Part shown: piece by piece, positions 42,972 through 52,790 of the stretch
Layout: every line of letters starts with the position of its first letter
Numbering within the stretch: the stretch's first letter is position 1
Assembly (NCBI GenBank): GCA_015075375.1
Contig: JABTUM010000002.1
Span: forward strand, 653,393 to 717,392
DNA: 64,000 nt
From: Planctomycetota bacterium
GTDB lineage: Bacteria > Planctomycetota > SZUA-567 > H5-PLA8
Direction of reading: 5' to 3'
Made by a program: the position numbers and the translations under genes
Notes under the pieces: generated by a model
Told to the model about the DNA's origin: nothing
The model's database searches: none
What the model saw: only the letters and a program-made list of their open reading frames with translations

Positions 42972-43877
42972 CTACGCCATCCGCCCCGCATCGTACCTTC
43001 GCGTGCCGCAGACCATCAGTCCGCGCTGGTTCTCCTTCTTGACCGCGTCCCTCTTCTTCTCGGCTTCGGCCCGATTATCGGTCGTCGTGGCGCTGACCAC
43101 CACGTAGTCGTCGGCCGCGCGATAGCGATGAATGAAGACCGGCCGGGCGCTCGTGCTGTGGTTTTCTTTGCTCCCGTGAATCGTTTTCACGTGGAAGAAG
43201 ATCGCGTCGCCGGCTTTTCCGCAGACCGGCAAGGCGCGCTCCCAAGGCCATTCCTCGTGTTCCAGCCCCAGGTGTGAGAACGTATCGACATGCTTCAGCA
43301 CGCCCAGCTTGTGGCTGCCGGGAACGACATGCAGCGCGCCGTTCTCGAGGTTTGTGTCGACGACGTAGCCCAGCATCGCCAACGGCCCTTCGTAGCGGTG
43401 TTCGAAGTAAGCCGCGTCCTGGTGCAGGTGCTTGGGGTGTCCGCCGACGGGCTCTTTGTAGAGGCACTGCCCGTTGATGAAGAGTTCCACGTTCTCGCCC
43501 AGCACCGCGCGCGCCAGGTCGACCGTCTTGGGGTCAAAGGCGCTGCGGAAGAAGGTCGCGCTGGTGTAGTAGTTGAAGCCCAGCACCATGATCTGCTGCT
43601 GGCGCTTGAAGTGGGCCGGGGCGGGGAGGAAGAGCGTCCCGTTGGGCGTTGTCCAGCCCTCGGTGATCTTCTTCGCTTCGCCCAACAGTGCGATCGATTC
43701 CTGCGCGCAGGCTTCGATCTCTTCGCGCAACTTCGCCACGTACGGCTTCATCAGTCCGCGCACCACCAGCGCGCCGTATTCGGCGTAGATCTTCGCCGCG
43801 CGTGCGGGGTCCAGATCCTCGGCATGAATTTCGATCTGTTCCACCGAGACCTGCGGCAAATCCAAGGCAACGCTCAT
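42972..43877 (-). CDS. Phytanoyl-CoA dioxygenase family protein (copy 2)
   Basis: A 301-residue Fe(II)/2-oxoglutarate oxygenase, clearly distinct from copy 1. Iron ligands H and D are in KHLHQDAAYF; the distal histidine is in KTIHGSKENHS and the 2-oxoglutarate arginine in ARPVFIHRYRA. The GALHVVPGSHKLG strand is typical. The ATG has AAAGGAG nine bases upstream. Both copies read on the minus strand, on either side of the AraC gene and the membrane protein cassette. The substrate is unknown. Confidence 0.92.
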   Translation of the reverse strand: MSVALDLPQVSVEQIEIHAEDLDPARAAKIYAEYGALVVRGLMKPYVAKLREEIEACAQESIALLGEAKKITEGWTTPNGTLFLPAPAHFKRQQQIMVLGFNYYTSATFFRSAFDPKTVDLARAVLGENVELFINGQCLYKEPVGGHPKHLHQDAAYFEHRYEGPLAMLGYVVDTNLENGALHVVPGSHKLGVLKHVDTFSHLGLEHEEWPWERALPVCGKAGDAIFFHVKTIHGSKENHSTSARPVFIHRYRAADDYVVVSATTTDNRAEAEKKRDAVKKENQRGLMVCGTRRYDAGRMA

Positions 43878-44133
43878 GAGCGGGCTCCTTTGAAGGTTCG
43901 ACGTCCGATTCGCATCGCTTCGGGCACGACGCCGCCTCCGGGTTGCCGAAGGGCGCCCGTCTGTCGGCTGCTTCGATGTCCTTGAAGCCCGGCCCGTACG
44001 CGGCTTGGCGACTCCGACCGCGCAGGCTCGATGCGTTTTCGATCCGTGGAAACTCTACAACTCCAAGCCCGTTCGAACCATGGATGCGGTATAGGGAGTG
44101 GATGGATTTTTGCAGCCCTGGGAGCCTGCCGCT
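43878..44133. other. Intergenic stretch without a recognisable gene
   Basis: This is the upstream region of the oxygenase gene and the far end of the 44199 gene unit. I see no credible reading frame, RNA or repeat. Only the terminator at its right end is supported. Confidence 0.5.
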
Positions 44134-44172
44134 GAAAAAGAACACGGCGCCAAGCCTGCGCTTGGCGCCGTG
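44134..44172 (-). terminator. Strong intrinsic terminator of the 624-residue protein gene
   Basis: A perfect 13-bp stem (CACGGCGCCAAGC, 44143-44155, with GCTTGGCGCCGTG, 44160-44172) and a 4-base loop. On the minus strand it is followed by TTCTTTTTC. Confidence 0.93.
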
Positions 44173-44198
44173 AGGTTACTCGTGCTTCGTTTCAGCGC

Positions 44199-46073
44199 TT
44201 ACTTCTGCTCTGCGTTCTCGCCGCCCAGGCGCGGGCCGAACGTGGCCAGTACCGCCGCGAATGCCGCCACCGGCGGGGCGACGACTTCCAGCGAAGGCAG
44301 CGGGCTGCGGCTGGTCATCACCACGCCCTTTTCGCTTGCTTCGACCACGGCCAGCGCCGGGAAAAGGTGCTTCGTGACCGCTTCGGGCGCGGGGAGCAGG
44401 TTCAGATCCAGCCCCAAGCCCTTGAGCATCGCGGACGGTGCGATGAACTTCAGCGCCGTGGCGCCCACGTTAAACGCGCCCGCGTACCACTGGCCCCAAT
44501 CGACGTAGACGAACAGGCTGCCCAGCGAGCCGCCCGTGCCTTTGAGCGCCTCCTGGAAGCGCGCCGTGCCGGCCAACCCGGGGTCCTTCAGGTTCTTGAG
44601 CGCGGCCTTGAGGATCAACATGTCCATCGCGACGACCAGACGGTCGGCGGTCATGACGTATTTGGCTTCGGTGCCCGTTCCGCCTTGGGCGGCACGGACG
44701 TAGCGGACCTTGCGCCCTTCGTAGTCCACTTCCTGCAGCGCGACCTGGACGCCGCCTTCGGCGTTGCGCGCGGCCACCGAGCGCTGCAAGACCTGCACCA
44801 GCAGTTCTTCGGACTTGGCCGCGTCCTTTACCGAAAGGCTGACCACCAGCGTATTCCCCGCGCCCAGCGTGGGGCTTTCGGGATCCTGGTAGCTGGCGAC
44901 GACCAGTTCGTTCCCGTACGCCTCGGCCATCTCCTTACTCAGATCGCGACCGTCGGCTTTAGCCTGTTCCCAGACCTTGTTCATCCGTTCGCGCGCCTGC
45001 GCGTCGCCGCCGCCCATCGTGTTGCGCAGCAGGCGGCTGAGGTATTCGGGCTTCGCCTTCAGCCCGATCGCGAACGGCGCGTGCGGCGGGCAGATCTTCA
45101 GCGACTCCGGCGAGAGCGGCTGCGCGTCGAGCGCCGCGAGCAGCCCCGCGCGTCCGTCCTTGCTCATGAACGCCGCGCGTGACGCGAAGGCCGGCCCGTC
45201 CAGGCGCATCGACCACGCTACCGCGTGCAAATCCTCGACGCCCAGGAAATCGAGCGTCTGCTTCAGGCGTCCGTTCTCTAAATCTTTCTGCGCGCCGACC
45301 ATCTCGCGCAGCGCCGCGACATCCAGATACGCGCCCATGGGTTCGGCGCCGGTCAGTCCGCAGCCCTTGAACGCCGGAGCGGCCGACAGCTTGTTTTGCA
45401 ACAGCCCGCCGATTCCGTCGACGATCTGTTTGCACAGGTCCGAGTCGGTCGTGAAGATCAGGTGCTTGCCGTATTCGGTGATCGTGAAGCTGTAGTGCTC
45501 GGTCGGTACCACCAGGAGCTTTGCCGTCTGGTAGTCCTGCTGCTGCACGACCTTGAAGAGCAGTTTGTCCTGCAGGATCTGGGCCAGCGTCAGGATGTTC
45601 CCGACGTTCTGGCTGCGCATGATCAACGCCGTGGCCGGCGGTTTGACGGCGCCTTGCGCATCCTTCGCGCCGCGGCAGACGGCCACGGTCACCGGGCCGG
45701 GTGCGACATCGTGCAGCCAGTTCATGATCGTGGCGACGACTTGGGATACATCGTTTCCCCCAGCCGGAACCGGGTCGGCCGGCGCCGCGGCCGGGTCGGC
45801 CATCATCTCGCGCAGCTTTGCGAGCGGGCCGGCCAGGAACGCCTGCACCTCGGGCTCCCCGCAGATTTTGGATACGCTGGTCTGATTCCAGTCGTTCGCC
45901 CACTGGCTCCAGGTGCCAAATCGCACCATCAGCACCGTGCTGTCGGGGAGCATCTCCCCGGCACTGGGCGGCGCATCTTCCGCCGCTCGAACCATCGATA
46001 CCGCGCAGGCCGCCAGGAGCAAACCTGCCGCGAAGCTGCGGGCGCCAAACGGACGCTTATAGGAAATCGCCAA
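44199..46073 (-). CDS. Exported protein of unknown function (DUF3352-like)
   Basis: A 624-residue protein from a TTG start with GGAGG seven bases upstream. A signal peptide (GLLLAACAVSMVRAAE) is followed by alternating short strands and amphipathic helices: LPDSTVLMVRFGTW, the VVPTEHYSFTITEYGKHLIF segment and LKNLKDPGLAGTARFQEAL. This layout resembles DUF3352-type extracytoplasmic proteins seen in planctomycetes and cyanobacteria. A hydrophobic stretch near the C-terminus (LEVVAPPVAAFAAVLATF) could be a membrane anchor. Function is unknown. It is a single-gene unit with a very strong terminator. Confidence 0.8.
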   Translation of the reverse strand: MAISYKRPFGARSFAAGLLLAACAVSMVRAAEDAPPSAGEMLPDSTVLMVRFGTWSQWANDWNQTSVSKICGEPEVQAFLAGPLAKLREMMADPAAAPADPVPAGGNDVSQVVATIMNWLHDVAPGPVTVAVCRGAKDAQGAVKPPATALIMRSQNVGNILTLAQILQDKLLFKVVQQQDYQTAKLLVVPTEHYSFTITEYGKHLIFTTDSDLCKQIVDGIGGLLQNKLSAAPAFKGCGLTGAEPMGAYLDVAALREMVGAQKDLENGRLKQTLDFLGVEDLHAVAWSMRLDGPAFASRAAFMSKDGRAGLLAALDAQPLSPESLKICPPHAPFAIGLKAKPEYLSRLLRNTMGGGDAQARERMNKVWEQAKADGRDLSKEMAEAYGNELVVASYQDPESPTLGAGNTLVVSLSVKDAAKSEELLVQVLQRSVAARNAEGGVQVALQEVDYEGRKVRYVRAAQGGTGTEAKYVMTADRLVVAMDMLILKAALKNLKDPGLAGTARFQEALKGTGGSLGSLFVYVDWGQWYAGAFNVGATALKFIAPSAMLKGLGLDLNLLPAPEAVTKHLFPALAVVEASEKGVVMTSRSPLPSLEVVAPPVAAFAAVLATFGPRLGGENAEQK

Positions 46074-46225
46074 GGAACATCCTCCATCTTGGGTAAACCG
46101 ACCGGGTCAGGATACGCTTTTCTCCAGACCCTTCAATGCCCGTAACGCGCGGGCACAGGCATTCGGATGGACGTATGAGTCCGGTCCCTGCTTCAAGCTC
46201 AATGTGCAAGTGTATCCTCTGCCAA

Positions 46226-46257
46226 ACAAAAGCCCCCTCCCGATTGAGGAGGGGGCT
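46226..46257 (-). terminator. Intrinsic terminator of the 1178-residue protein gene
   Basis: AGCCCCCTCC (46231-46240) pairs with GGAGGGGGCT (46248-46257), a perfect 10-bp stem with a 7-base loop; on the minus strand TTTTGTTT follows. Confidence 0.93.
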
Positions 46258-46294
46258 CTAAGGATGTACGGCAGGTGCAGCGGCTGCTACGCCG

Positions 46295-49200
46295 TTACTT
46301 CAGTTTGATCTTCCAGGCTTTCTGGGTGGCCAACGTGCGGAAGATGCGCGTATATGCGCTCGCGTTGTAGGTAAAATCGGTGGCTGTCGGCAGGTCCGTG
46401 AGGTCGAGGCGGAACCCGACGAAGACATCGGCCAGGACGCCCAGTTCTTCGGCGCCCTTGCCCAGCTTCGCCAACGGCAGGCCAATGCCCGGAGCCCCAT
46501 CCGGCACCTTAAACAGTTTTAGTGTGAAGTCACCGGTGAGGCGCTTGATCGTGAAACTCTTGACAAAGTCGCCTTTGACGCCCTTGTAGGTAATCGAGGA
46601 GGTCGAAATTATCAGCCGCTTGGTAGCCAGCGCGGCGGCCAGATCCAATGGTCCCGAGTCGAATTCGCCCACTTGGAAGCGGAACGACTTGCCGGTCAGA
46701 TCCGCGGGCAGACTGATCAGGTCGGTGGTCGTCACGGTTCCGCCGGGTTGCATCAAGCGGCCGGCCAGCGTCACCGTATGGAACGAATCGACCATCAGGG
46801 TGATCTTGTTGCTGACCGCGACTTCGGTAAAGGTGGCCGTTTTGAAGGTCAGGAATCCCGTGTCTTCGTCGCCGGTGCCCTTGTCGAAGTAGTTCCCCAC
46901 GCCGCTCTGATCGGGGCGGCCCGTATACAGCACCACCGCCGTCGCATTACCGAAGTCGCTGGCGCCGACATCCAGTCCGAACTGAATCCGGCGTTTGCGC
47001 GAGGGGTTGACGTACGTGCCATCCTCGTCGGTGATCAAGAAGCGGTGATTGGATCCACTTAGCCGGCCTTTGGCGATCTGGAACGTGAACGCTCCGGTAA
47101 CCGGGTTGAGATCGAAGAACATGCGGTCTTCCGCAAGACCGTCGCTGGAGAGGAAGTCGCCCTGGTGATCGATAAAGAAGGTGGCCGTAAAGGGCCCGTC
47201 CACGGGCGCGTCATCGAAAACCCCGTTTCCGGGAGTAAGCGCCAAGCTGCCCAAGCTGACGGTCACGGCCTGCCCGGCCAATTCGTCGGGCAGCAATTGC
47301 CGGTCGAGCACGCCTTGAATCAGCACGGAGTCGTTGGGCGTCGACTGCGAGAAATCGAGCGTGAACTGAATCCGCGTGAGCGCCATGTTGCCGTTGAAAT
47401 TGGCGGTCTCGGCGGGGAAGCCGGCGGCATCGACCTGAACGTCAGGCCCAATCGGTTCGGTGCCCAAACCCGATACGATGGGCAGGACATCCAGGCTCAG
47501 ATAGGAGCCGTCTTTGAGCGATATAGAGGAAAACAGCTTACCGGTTTTGGTGATTTTGCGCGATGCGGTCTCCGTCCCCACCGGAACCAGCACGGAACCT
47601 CCGTCGCCGTAAAAGAGGCGCTGTTCATTCACGCCCGCAAGCCCCGATGAGGCGCTGAAATCGAAATCCACCGTCGCGTTCTGCTTGATGAAAACCGGAT
47701 CGCCGCCGGGCGAATTGGTGTCCAAGCGCGCCAACAGGTCGTCGGTGGCATCCGGGTCGCCCTTGGTGTTGATGTAGCGGCCATCCACGGACAAACCGAT
47801 ATTCGGGCCGAAGGTCCCGGATTCCAGCCAAACCGCAAGGAATCGGCTGGTGTCTCCATCGGGAGCCGTATTGAAGAAATCGGGGATCGCTGCGGCGATG
47901 GGATTGCGACGAGGCGTGGTGTCCGCGTCGTCGATCTGAAAGGGTTCCTGGTCCAAATCGGTTCCGTCCAGGAGCAGCCGTTTACCCAGAAAGTGGTAGG
48001 CGGTGGTCGAGGTGCGAAAGCTGTGGATCATGAACCACATCGGCCCCGTACCGCCGGCCGGAAGTGCCACGTTGGCCCCGAAGAAGGCGTTGGGATAAGC
48101 ATCTTCGAGCGTCAGTCCGCTAGGCGCCAAGCCGAAATTGCAGAAAACGGTTCCGTCCGAGGGGGTCACCATGCCGTCGTCGCGAACCAAGTGCCGGAAA
48201 ATGTTGGTTTCACCGCGCTGGTCGTGCGACGAGAGAATATGCCAAGTATCGGTGGCGTCGTCCCAGCCGACCCCGATCGGGGCGCCGTAGCCCAAATCCA
48301 GCCGGTTGTCGTTGAAGACGCTGATGCCCTGGGGGTCCAGCAAAGCCCCGTTGGCGCCGCTGTCTTCGATGCGCATCACGCGGGTCTGTACCGGGCGCTC
48401 ATTGCTATCGCGGAACGTCAGAAGCGCCGTGTCGGCCGGACCGGCGGTCAGGAAAAAGCCGTATTGGTTGCGCACGGACACGCTCGGGCCGGGGATGAGT
48501 TGAGGCGTCGAAGCCGTACCGGCGTCCGTATCCACGAAGACGTATTTCATCTGCGTGCCGGTGCCGACCCGGTCGTGGAAGACCACCACATAACGGTCCG
48601 GACCGATGGCCGTGATCAGGGGAAGCTCGTTGGCAATCTTACCGCTGGTGATCGCGATACCGATCAGGACTTGGGGATCGTCTACGTCTCCGAAGTCGCG
48701 AATGTCACCGTTTTCTTCGATCACCGAACCGACGATAACGTTCAGGGAAATGTCGATCCAGATGGCCAGGAATTCGTCGCCGTCGCTGGCGACTTGGGTG
48801 CGCTGCGGGGCGATGCCTAAGGGCACTTCACCGAATTCGGGCAACGTAAGTTGAACTTCATCTGCCGAAATGCTGCCCCGTGAGATCACTTTTCCGCGCA
48901 TGACGGGGAAATTGCGGTTGGCCAAGTCGTTGTACATGATGAACGCATGCGTATCCGTCGCCGCGATGCCGGGGCTCGTCGGGTCAGTGTCGCCAAAGTT
49001 CGAAATCTCGAACTGATTCCCATCGAGGACAATGATCGGCGGATCGATCGTCACCGGGTACGCCGCATCGGCCAGCCAGCGTCCGTCCAAGGCGTAAGCG
49101 ATCCGGCTTTCCGCGACTTCCCACGTCGGTTCGACCGATATTTCCTTGCCGCCGGCATCGCGAGCGAGCATGCGGCCCACGCGCATCGCCAGACTGCCCG

Positions 49201-49831
49201 TGCGGTCCTGGAAGTACACGCCGCCCGCAGATTCCGCCGCCGGCCGCGCCAACAAGCCCGGCGAGTCCAGCTTGGCCTGGAAGGTCAGATCGCCCGTACC
49301 CGGCGGCAGCGCCGGAAGGTCCCACAGCACTTCGACGCCGTCGGGCAGCAAGCGCAGGCGCTCAGCCAAATGCGCCCCGCGCTCGAAGCGCACTTCGCGT
49401 TCGCCCGCAGCCAGCTTGAACTCCGTGGCGGGCTTGGAATCCGAAACCGAATACAGAGACGCCTCGCCGTGCCGAATCGACTCGAGCGTCCAGACAATCC
49501 CGCGCGTTTCCGTCGCCGCCACCGTGTTCGCGTGATCCGTGTGGCTGTAAACCGCTACGCTGCGGTCGCCCTGCACCGCGACCGAGCGCTTCGCGTTTTC
49601 CGACTTAAAGGTGCCCGCCTCCGCCTGCTCAAACCGTCCGACCGCTTGCGCACGGGCTTTCACGGCGATGGGCCGAACTTGGCTGGGCGATGCAGAAGCT
49701 TCGAGGCGCGGTTGGGAAGGCGCTTTGGGCTCCAGACCAACCGTTTGGTCTGTTTGTGAGGCGTACTCAAAGGCCACCCAACCCCCTAACCCAAGCAGGA
49801 CGAGTGCAAGACCCAGTTTGAACTTCCGCAT
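46295..49831 (-). CDS. Very large extracellular beta-rich protein
   Basis: A 1178-residue protein. An N-terminal membrane helix (LGLALVLLGLGGWVAFEYA) serves as signal or anchor. Residues 60-270 form a beta region ending in RWLADAAYPVTIDPP, a motif frequent at the end of adhesin-type domains in secreted planctomycete proteins. The next 400 residues look like a beta-propeller-type series (repeated short strands with DG and GG turns). The C-terminal 450 residues contain at least three modules of the kind T-G-x-F-T (VTGAFTFQIAKG, LTGDFTLKLF). SD GGAGG lies nine bases before the ATG. Probably a cell-surface or matrix protein; no enzyme motif is seen. Confidence 0.82.
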   Translation of the reverse strand: MRKFKLGLALVLLGLGGWVAFEYASQTDQTVGLEPKAPSQPRLEASASPSQVRPIAVKARAQAVGRFEQAEAGTFKSENAKRSVAVQGDRSVAVYSHTDHANTVAATETRGIVWTLESIRHGEASLYSVSDSKPATEFKLAAGEREVRFERGAHLAERLRLLPDGVEVLWDLPALPPGTGDLTFQAKLDSPGLLARPAAESAGGVYFQDRTGSLAMRVGRMLARDAGGKEISVEPTWEVAESRIAYALDGRWLADAAYPVTIDPPIIVLDGNQFEISNFGDTDPTSPGIAATDTHAFIMYNDLANRNFPVMRGKVISRGSISADEVQLTLPEFGEVPLGIAPQRTQVASDGDEFLAIWIDISLNVIVGSVIEENGDIRDFGDVDDPQVLIGIAITSGKIANELPLITAIGPDRYVVVFHDRVGTGTQMKYVFVDTDAGTASTPQLIPGPSVSVRNQYGFFLTAGPADTALLTFRDSNERPVQTRVMRIEDSGANGALLDPQGISVFNDNRLDLGYGAPIGVGWDDATDTWHILSSHDQRGETNIFRHLVRDDGMVTPSDGTVFCNFGLAPSGLTLEDAYPNAFFGANVALPAGGTGPMWFMIHSFRTSTTAYHFLGKRLLLDGTDLDQEPFQIDDADTTPRRNPIAAAIPDFFNTAPDGDTSRFLAVWLESGTFGPNIGLSVDGRYINTKGDPDATDDLLARLDTNSPGGDPVFIKQNATVDFDFSASSGLAGVNEQRLFYGDGGSVLVPVGTETASRKITKTGKLFSSISLKDGSYLSLDVLPIVSGLGTEPIGPDVQVDAAGFPAETANFNGNMALTRIQFTLDFSQSTPNDSVLIQGVLDRQLLPDELAGQAVTVSLGSLALTPGNGVFDDAPVDGPFTATFFIDHQGDFLSSDGLAEDRMFFDLNPVTGAFTFQIAKGRLSGSNHRFLITDEDGTYVNPSRKRRIQFGLDVGASDFGNATAVVLYTGRPDQSGVGNYFDKGTGDEDTGFLTFKTATFTEVAVSNKITLMVDSFHTVTLAGRLMQPGGTVTTTDLISLPADLTGKSFRFQVGEFDSGPLDLAAALATKRLIISTSSITYKGVKGDFVKSFTIKRLTGDFTLKLFKVPDGAPGIGLPLAKLGKGAEELGVLADVFVGFRLDLTDLPTATDFTYNASAYTRIFRTLATQKAWKIKLK

Positions 49832-49945
49832 GTCAACAGCCTCCCTTATGGTGCAACCATGCCCCGCGCTACGCCCCTGAGTACGCCTTTGACTTGGTCC
49901 TGACTGAAAGAAGAAGGGTGATCTTAGTGCACTTGTGGGTGTACT

Positions 49946-50917
49946 TCAACTTTTCGGAAGCATATTATTTGGGGCCGGTTCTATTCCGAGAAGTCCTTGA
50001 TTTTCATCTACTTGTCCATAGTACGCGCAAGTGCGTAAAGCGGTGCGAGCCCTAACCTTGGCGGCCATAGCATCAATTTCTTGGGCGTTGAGACTGGATA
50101 CTATTCCATAAGCCGGTGGGCGCGCTACGGTATAGATTTGCACAAGGTGAATTTGAGCGCCGCCAGCCAGCAGTGCTTCTAGGCGACCCAGGTAGGCCTC
50201 GAATTCGTCGGCGCTTGGGCCCGCGCCGCGGAGCCGCATAAAGCAGCTCTGAATCACCAGCGAGCGTTCTTGACCGCAAGCCTGGATATTGGCCAGGACT
50301 CGCTCGAAGGGGAAATCGGTACCGTCCACCAAGCGGAAGTAGTCGGCGGTGCCGGCGTCGAGCTTAGCCCAGACTTCGCCGCGGTGAGCGTCGAGGTATC
50401 GCAGCCCTTCCTTTACGTCGGGCCGGTCGAGCCCCGTCGCGTTGGTGATCAGGACCACCTTTGAGGTATCGAAGCCTAGCTCTTCTTTGATGGCGGTGCA
50501 GGCTTTCACGATCGCGCTGAAGTTCTTAAAGGTCGTGGGCTCCCCGTCTCCGCTGAACGCAATATCGGTGACGATACGTTTATCGTGGGGCAGGCCGGCG
50601 AATTCCGGTTCGCTCCAGAGGGCGCCGCCAGGCCGCAGGCCGCTCAGGACGGCGCGCAGTTCGGCTTCCAGCTTGGGCTGTCCGACGAAAAACTCGGCCG
50701 GAGTCTTGGAGCGGTCCACCTGGCAGTAGATGCAGTCGAAGTTGCAGGCCTTGTCCGGGTTCAGGTTGATGCCGACGGAAATCCCGCCGCTGCGCCGCGA
50801 GAGCACCGGGTAGACGTAGGTGAATGCGCGAAAGGTCCGCGGGTGCGCGGCTTCGCTGAGCGTGCGGTCTTGCGGGGGCTCCATCGGGCGGACGTTCCTT
50901 TCCATACACTTCATCAT
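49946..50917 (-). CDS. Radical SAM protein
   Basis: A 323-residue radical SAM enzyme with the 4Fe-4S motif CNFDCIYC (C58, C62, C65), which binds SAM to start radical chemistry. GEPTTFKNF is the GE-type motif, and VVLITNATGLDRPDV and LVIQSCFMR complete the partial barrel. No extra iron-sulfur domain is evident at the C-terminus. The sequence resembles radical SAM proteins of unclear function that sit near the PflA and MoaA branches. The start is uncertain: ATGs at residues 1, 2, 5 and 12 are possible, the last having AAGGA about ten bases upstream. It is divergent from the GH88-like gene. Confidence 0.9.
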   Translation of the reverse strand: MMKCMERNVRPMEPPQDRTLSEAAHPRTFRAFTYVYPVLSRRSGGISVGINLNPDKACNFDCIYCQVDRSKTPAEFFVGQPKLEAELRAVLSGLRPGGALWSEPEFAGLPHDKRIVTDIAFSGDGEPTTFKNFSAIVKACTAIKEELGFDTSKVVLITNATGLDRPDVKEGLRYLDAHRGEVWAKLDAGTADYFRLVDGTDFPFERVLANIQACGQERSLVIQSCFMRLRGAGPSADEFEAYLGRLEALLAGGAQIHLVQIYTVARPPAYGIVSSLNAQEIDAMAAKVRARTALRTCAYYGQVDENQGLLGIEPAPNNMLPKS

Positions 50918-50995
50918 AACATGCGCGCCCGCGCGTTGCCGTTCGCGAATGGTTTGCTATACCGGTACTTGATTGCCCACACCCAAGGAGTCCCC

Positions 50996-52366
50996 ATGCG
51001 CATCGAGACCGCGTTGCGTCCCAAGGATCTACGTCCTCAATTGAAGCGCTTCTTCGAGCTGAGCGGCAGGAAGATTCTGGATCTTCAGAAGAAGTGGGAT
51101 CCCGCGAACGGCACCCCCGTGTTCACGGTCCGCGGCCGTTACACCACGCGCGGCTGGACCGAATGGACCCAAGGCTTCCAGTACGGCTGCCAGTTGCTCC
51201 AATTCGAGGCCACCGGCGAGAAACGTTTTTACGAGCTGGGGCTCAAGAACACGATCGAGCGCATGGCCGAACACGTCAGCCATATCGGCGTGCACGACCA
51301 CGGCTTCAACAACGTGAGCACCTACGGGAACATCCGGCGCTTCATGAATACCGGCCGCGTGAAGGAGAACGCCGACCTACGCGCGTTTTGCGAACTGGCC
51401 GTGAAGACCAGCGGCGCCGTGCAGGCCGCGCGCTGGACGAAGCTCGTAGACGGCACCGGCTATATCCACAGCTTCAACGGTCCGCACTCGCTCTTCAGCG
51501 ACACGATTCGCAGCCTCCGTGCGCTGGCGCTGGCGCATACGCTCGGCCATGCGCTGATGGGCGAAAACGACGAGCGTGTCTCGCTGCTCAAGCGGCTCGT
51601 GGAGCACCTCGACAACACGCTCGCCTTCAACGTCTATTACGGCAAGGGGCGCGACACTTGGGACGTGCCGGGGCGTGTGGTGCACGAATCGATCTTTAAC
51701 GTCACCGACGGGCGCTACCGCTGTCCGAGCACACAGCAGGGTTACAGCCCCTTCAGCACCTGGACGCGGGGACTGGCGTGGGTGCTGGCCGGCTGCGGCG
51801 AGCAACTCGAGTTCCTGAGCGCGCTGCCGGAGCGCTCGTTCAAAGGCGTGGCCGACCGCAAGGCGCTGCTGAAGCGGGTGGAGCGCGGAGCGCGCGTTAC
51901 GGCGGAGTTCCTGATCGCGCACACTTGCACCGATGGGATTCCGATGTGGGATACCGGAGCGCCGGGGCTGGCGCACATGCCGGGGGTGTACACCAAACCT
52001 TCGCAGCCACGCAATCCTTACGAGCCGGTGGACAGTTCGGCCGCCGCCATTGCCGCGCAAGGGTATTTGCGGCTTGGCGAGTTCCTTAAGTCGAAGGATA
52101 AGAAAGCTTCCCAGCGATACCGCCAAGCCGGCCTGACGATGGCGCGCACACTCTTTAGCCCGCCGTATCTCAGCGATGCCCCGAATCACCAAGGCTTGCT
52201 GTTGCACAGCATCTATCACCAGCCGCGCGGGTGGGACCATGCGCCCGAAAAGGGCCGGGCGCCGTACGGTGAATCGAGTTTATGGGGCGACTACCACGCC
52301 ATGGAACTGGCCGTGATGGTCCGGCAGCTCGATGCGGGCAAGCGCTTCTTCCGCTTCTTCGATTGA
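50996..52366 (+). CDS. Glycoside hydrolase family 88-like (unsaturated uronyl hydrolase)
   Basis: A 456-residue cytoplasmic (alpha/alpha)6 barrel enzyme. D101 in VHDHGF and the later TDGRYRCPSTQQGYSPFSTWTRG region (shown here as separate motifs TDGRYRC and STWTRGLAW) match the unsaturated glucuronyl hydrolase family, which hydrates the 4,5-double bond of sugars released by polysaccharide lyases. VDSSAAAIAAQGYLRLGEF is the conserved helix at the end. There is no signal peptide. AAGGAG lies five bases before the ATG. Likely substrates are lyase products of pectin, ulvan or glycosaminoglycans; no lyase is in the window. Confidence 0.85.
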   Translation: MRIETALRPKDLRPQLKRFFELSGRKILDLQKKWDPANGTPVFTVRGRYTTRGWTEWTQGFQYGCQLLQFEATGEKRFYELGLKNTIERMAEHVSHIGVHDHGFNNVSTYGNIRRFMNTGRVKENADLRAFCELAVKTSGAVQAARWTKLVDGTGYIHSFNGPHSLFSDTIRSLRALALAHTLGHALMGENDERVSLLKRLVEHLDNTLAFNVYYGKGRDTWDVPGRVVHESIFNVTDGRYRCPSTQQGYSPFSTWTRGLAWVLAGCGEQLEFLSALPERSFKGVADRKALLKRVERGARVTAEFLIAHTCTDGIPMWDTGAPGLAHMPGVYTKPSQPRNPYEPVDSSAAAIAAQGYLRLGEFLKSKDKKASQRYRQAGLTMARTLFSPPYLSDAPNHQGLLLHSIYHQPRGWDHAPEKGRAPYGESSLWGDYHAMELAVMVRQLDAGKRFFRFFD

Positions 52367-52397
52367 GCGCGGCAAGGATCGCGGCAGGCTGGTATAC

Positions 52398-52790
52398 GTG
52401 AAGCCCGCATCCAGGCGCCCATGGTTCCAGTTACACTTGTCCACGTTGGTTGCGCTGTCGCTGCTGGCCGGGGTGGCGATGTTGGCCAATGTGCATCCGG
52501 CCGTGCCGCGGTATTTTGCCGGCGCGCTGGCGCAGGAATGGCTCTCGCCCGTTGCCGTCGAGCATTCCGAAACTTACGGCTGGCCGCTCGTGCTGTACCC
52601 CGACCTCAGCTTGCGTGCCATACCGGACGGCCCGGTTGCTCCGGTCGAACAGCCCCGCGTCGTCTGGTTCTCGGCGGCCATGGACGTTCTGTTCTGGCTG
52701 ATGCTTTTTGCTTCGACGGGCTCTTATTTCGAGATGCGCGCGCGCCGCAAGCGTCAGGCCGCCGAAGGCGCGGAAACGGCCGGCGCCTGA
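52398..52790 (+). CDS. Small two-helix membrane protein
   Basis: About 130 residues from a GTG at 52398. RRPWFQLHLSTLVALSLLAG is a segment often found at the start of planctomycete membrane proteins of unknown function; a second helix (VVWFSAAMDVLFWLMLFAS) is near the C-terminus. An ATG at 52332 would overlap the GH88 gene and is less likely. Its last 37 bases overlap the convergent MscS gene. Confidence 0.6.
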   Translation: MKPASRRPWFQLHLSTLVALSLLAGVAMLANVHPAVPRYFAGALAQEWLSPVAVEHSETYGWPLVLYPDLSLRAIPDGPVAPVEQPRVVWFSAAMDVLFWLMLFASTGSYFEMRARRKRQAAEGAETAGA

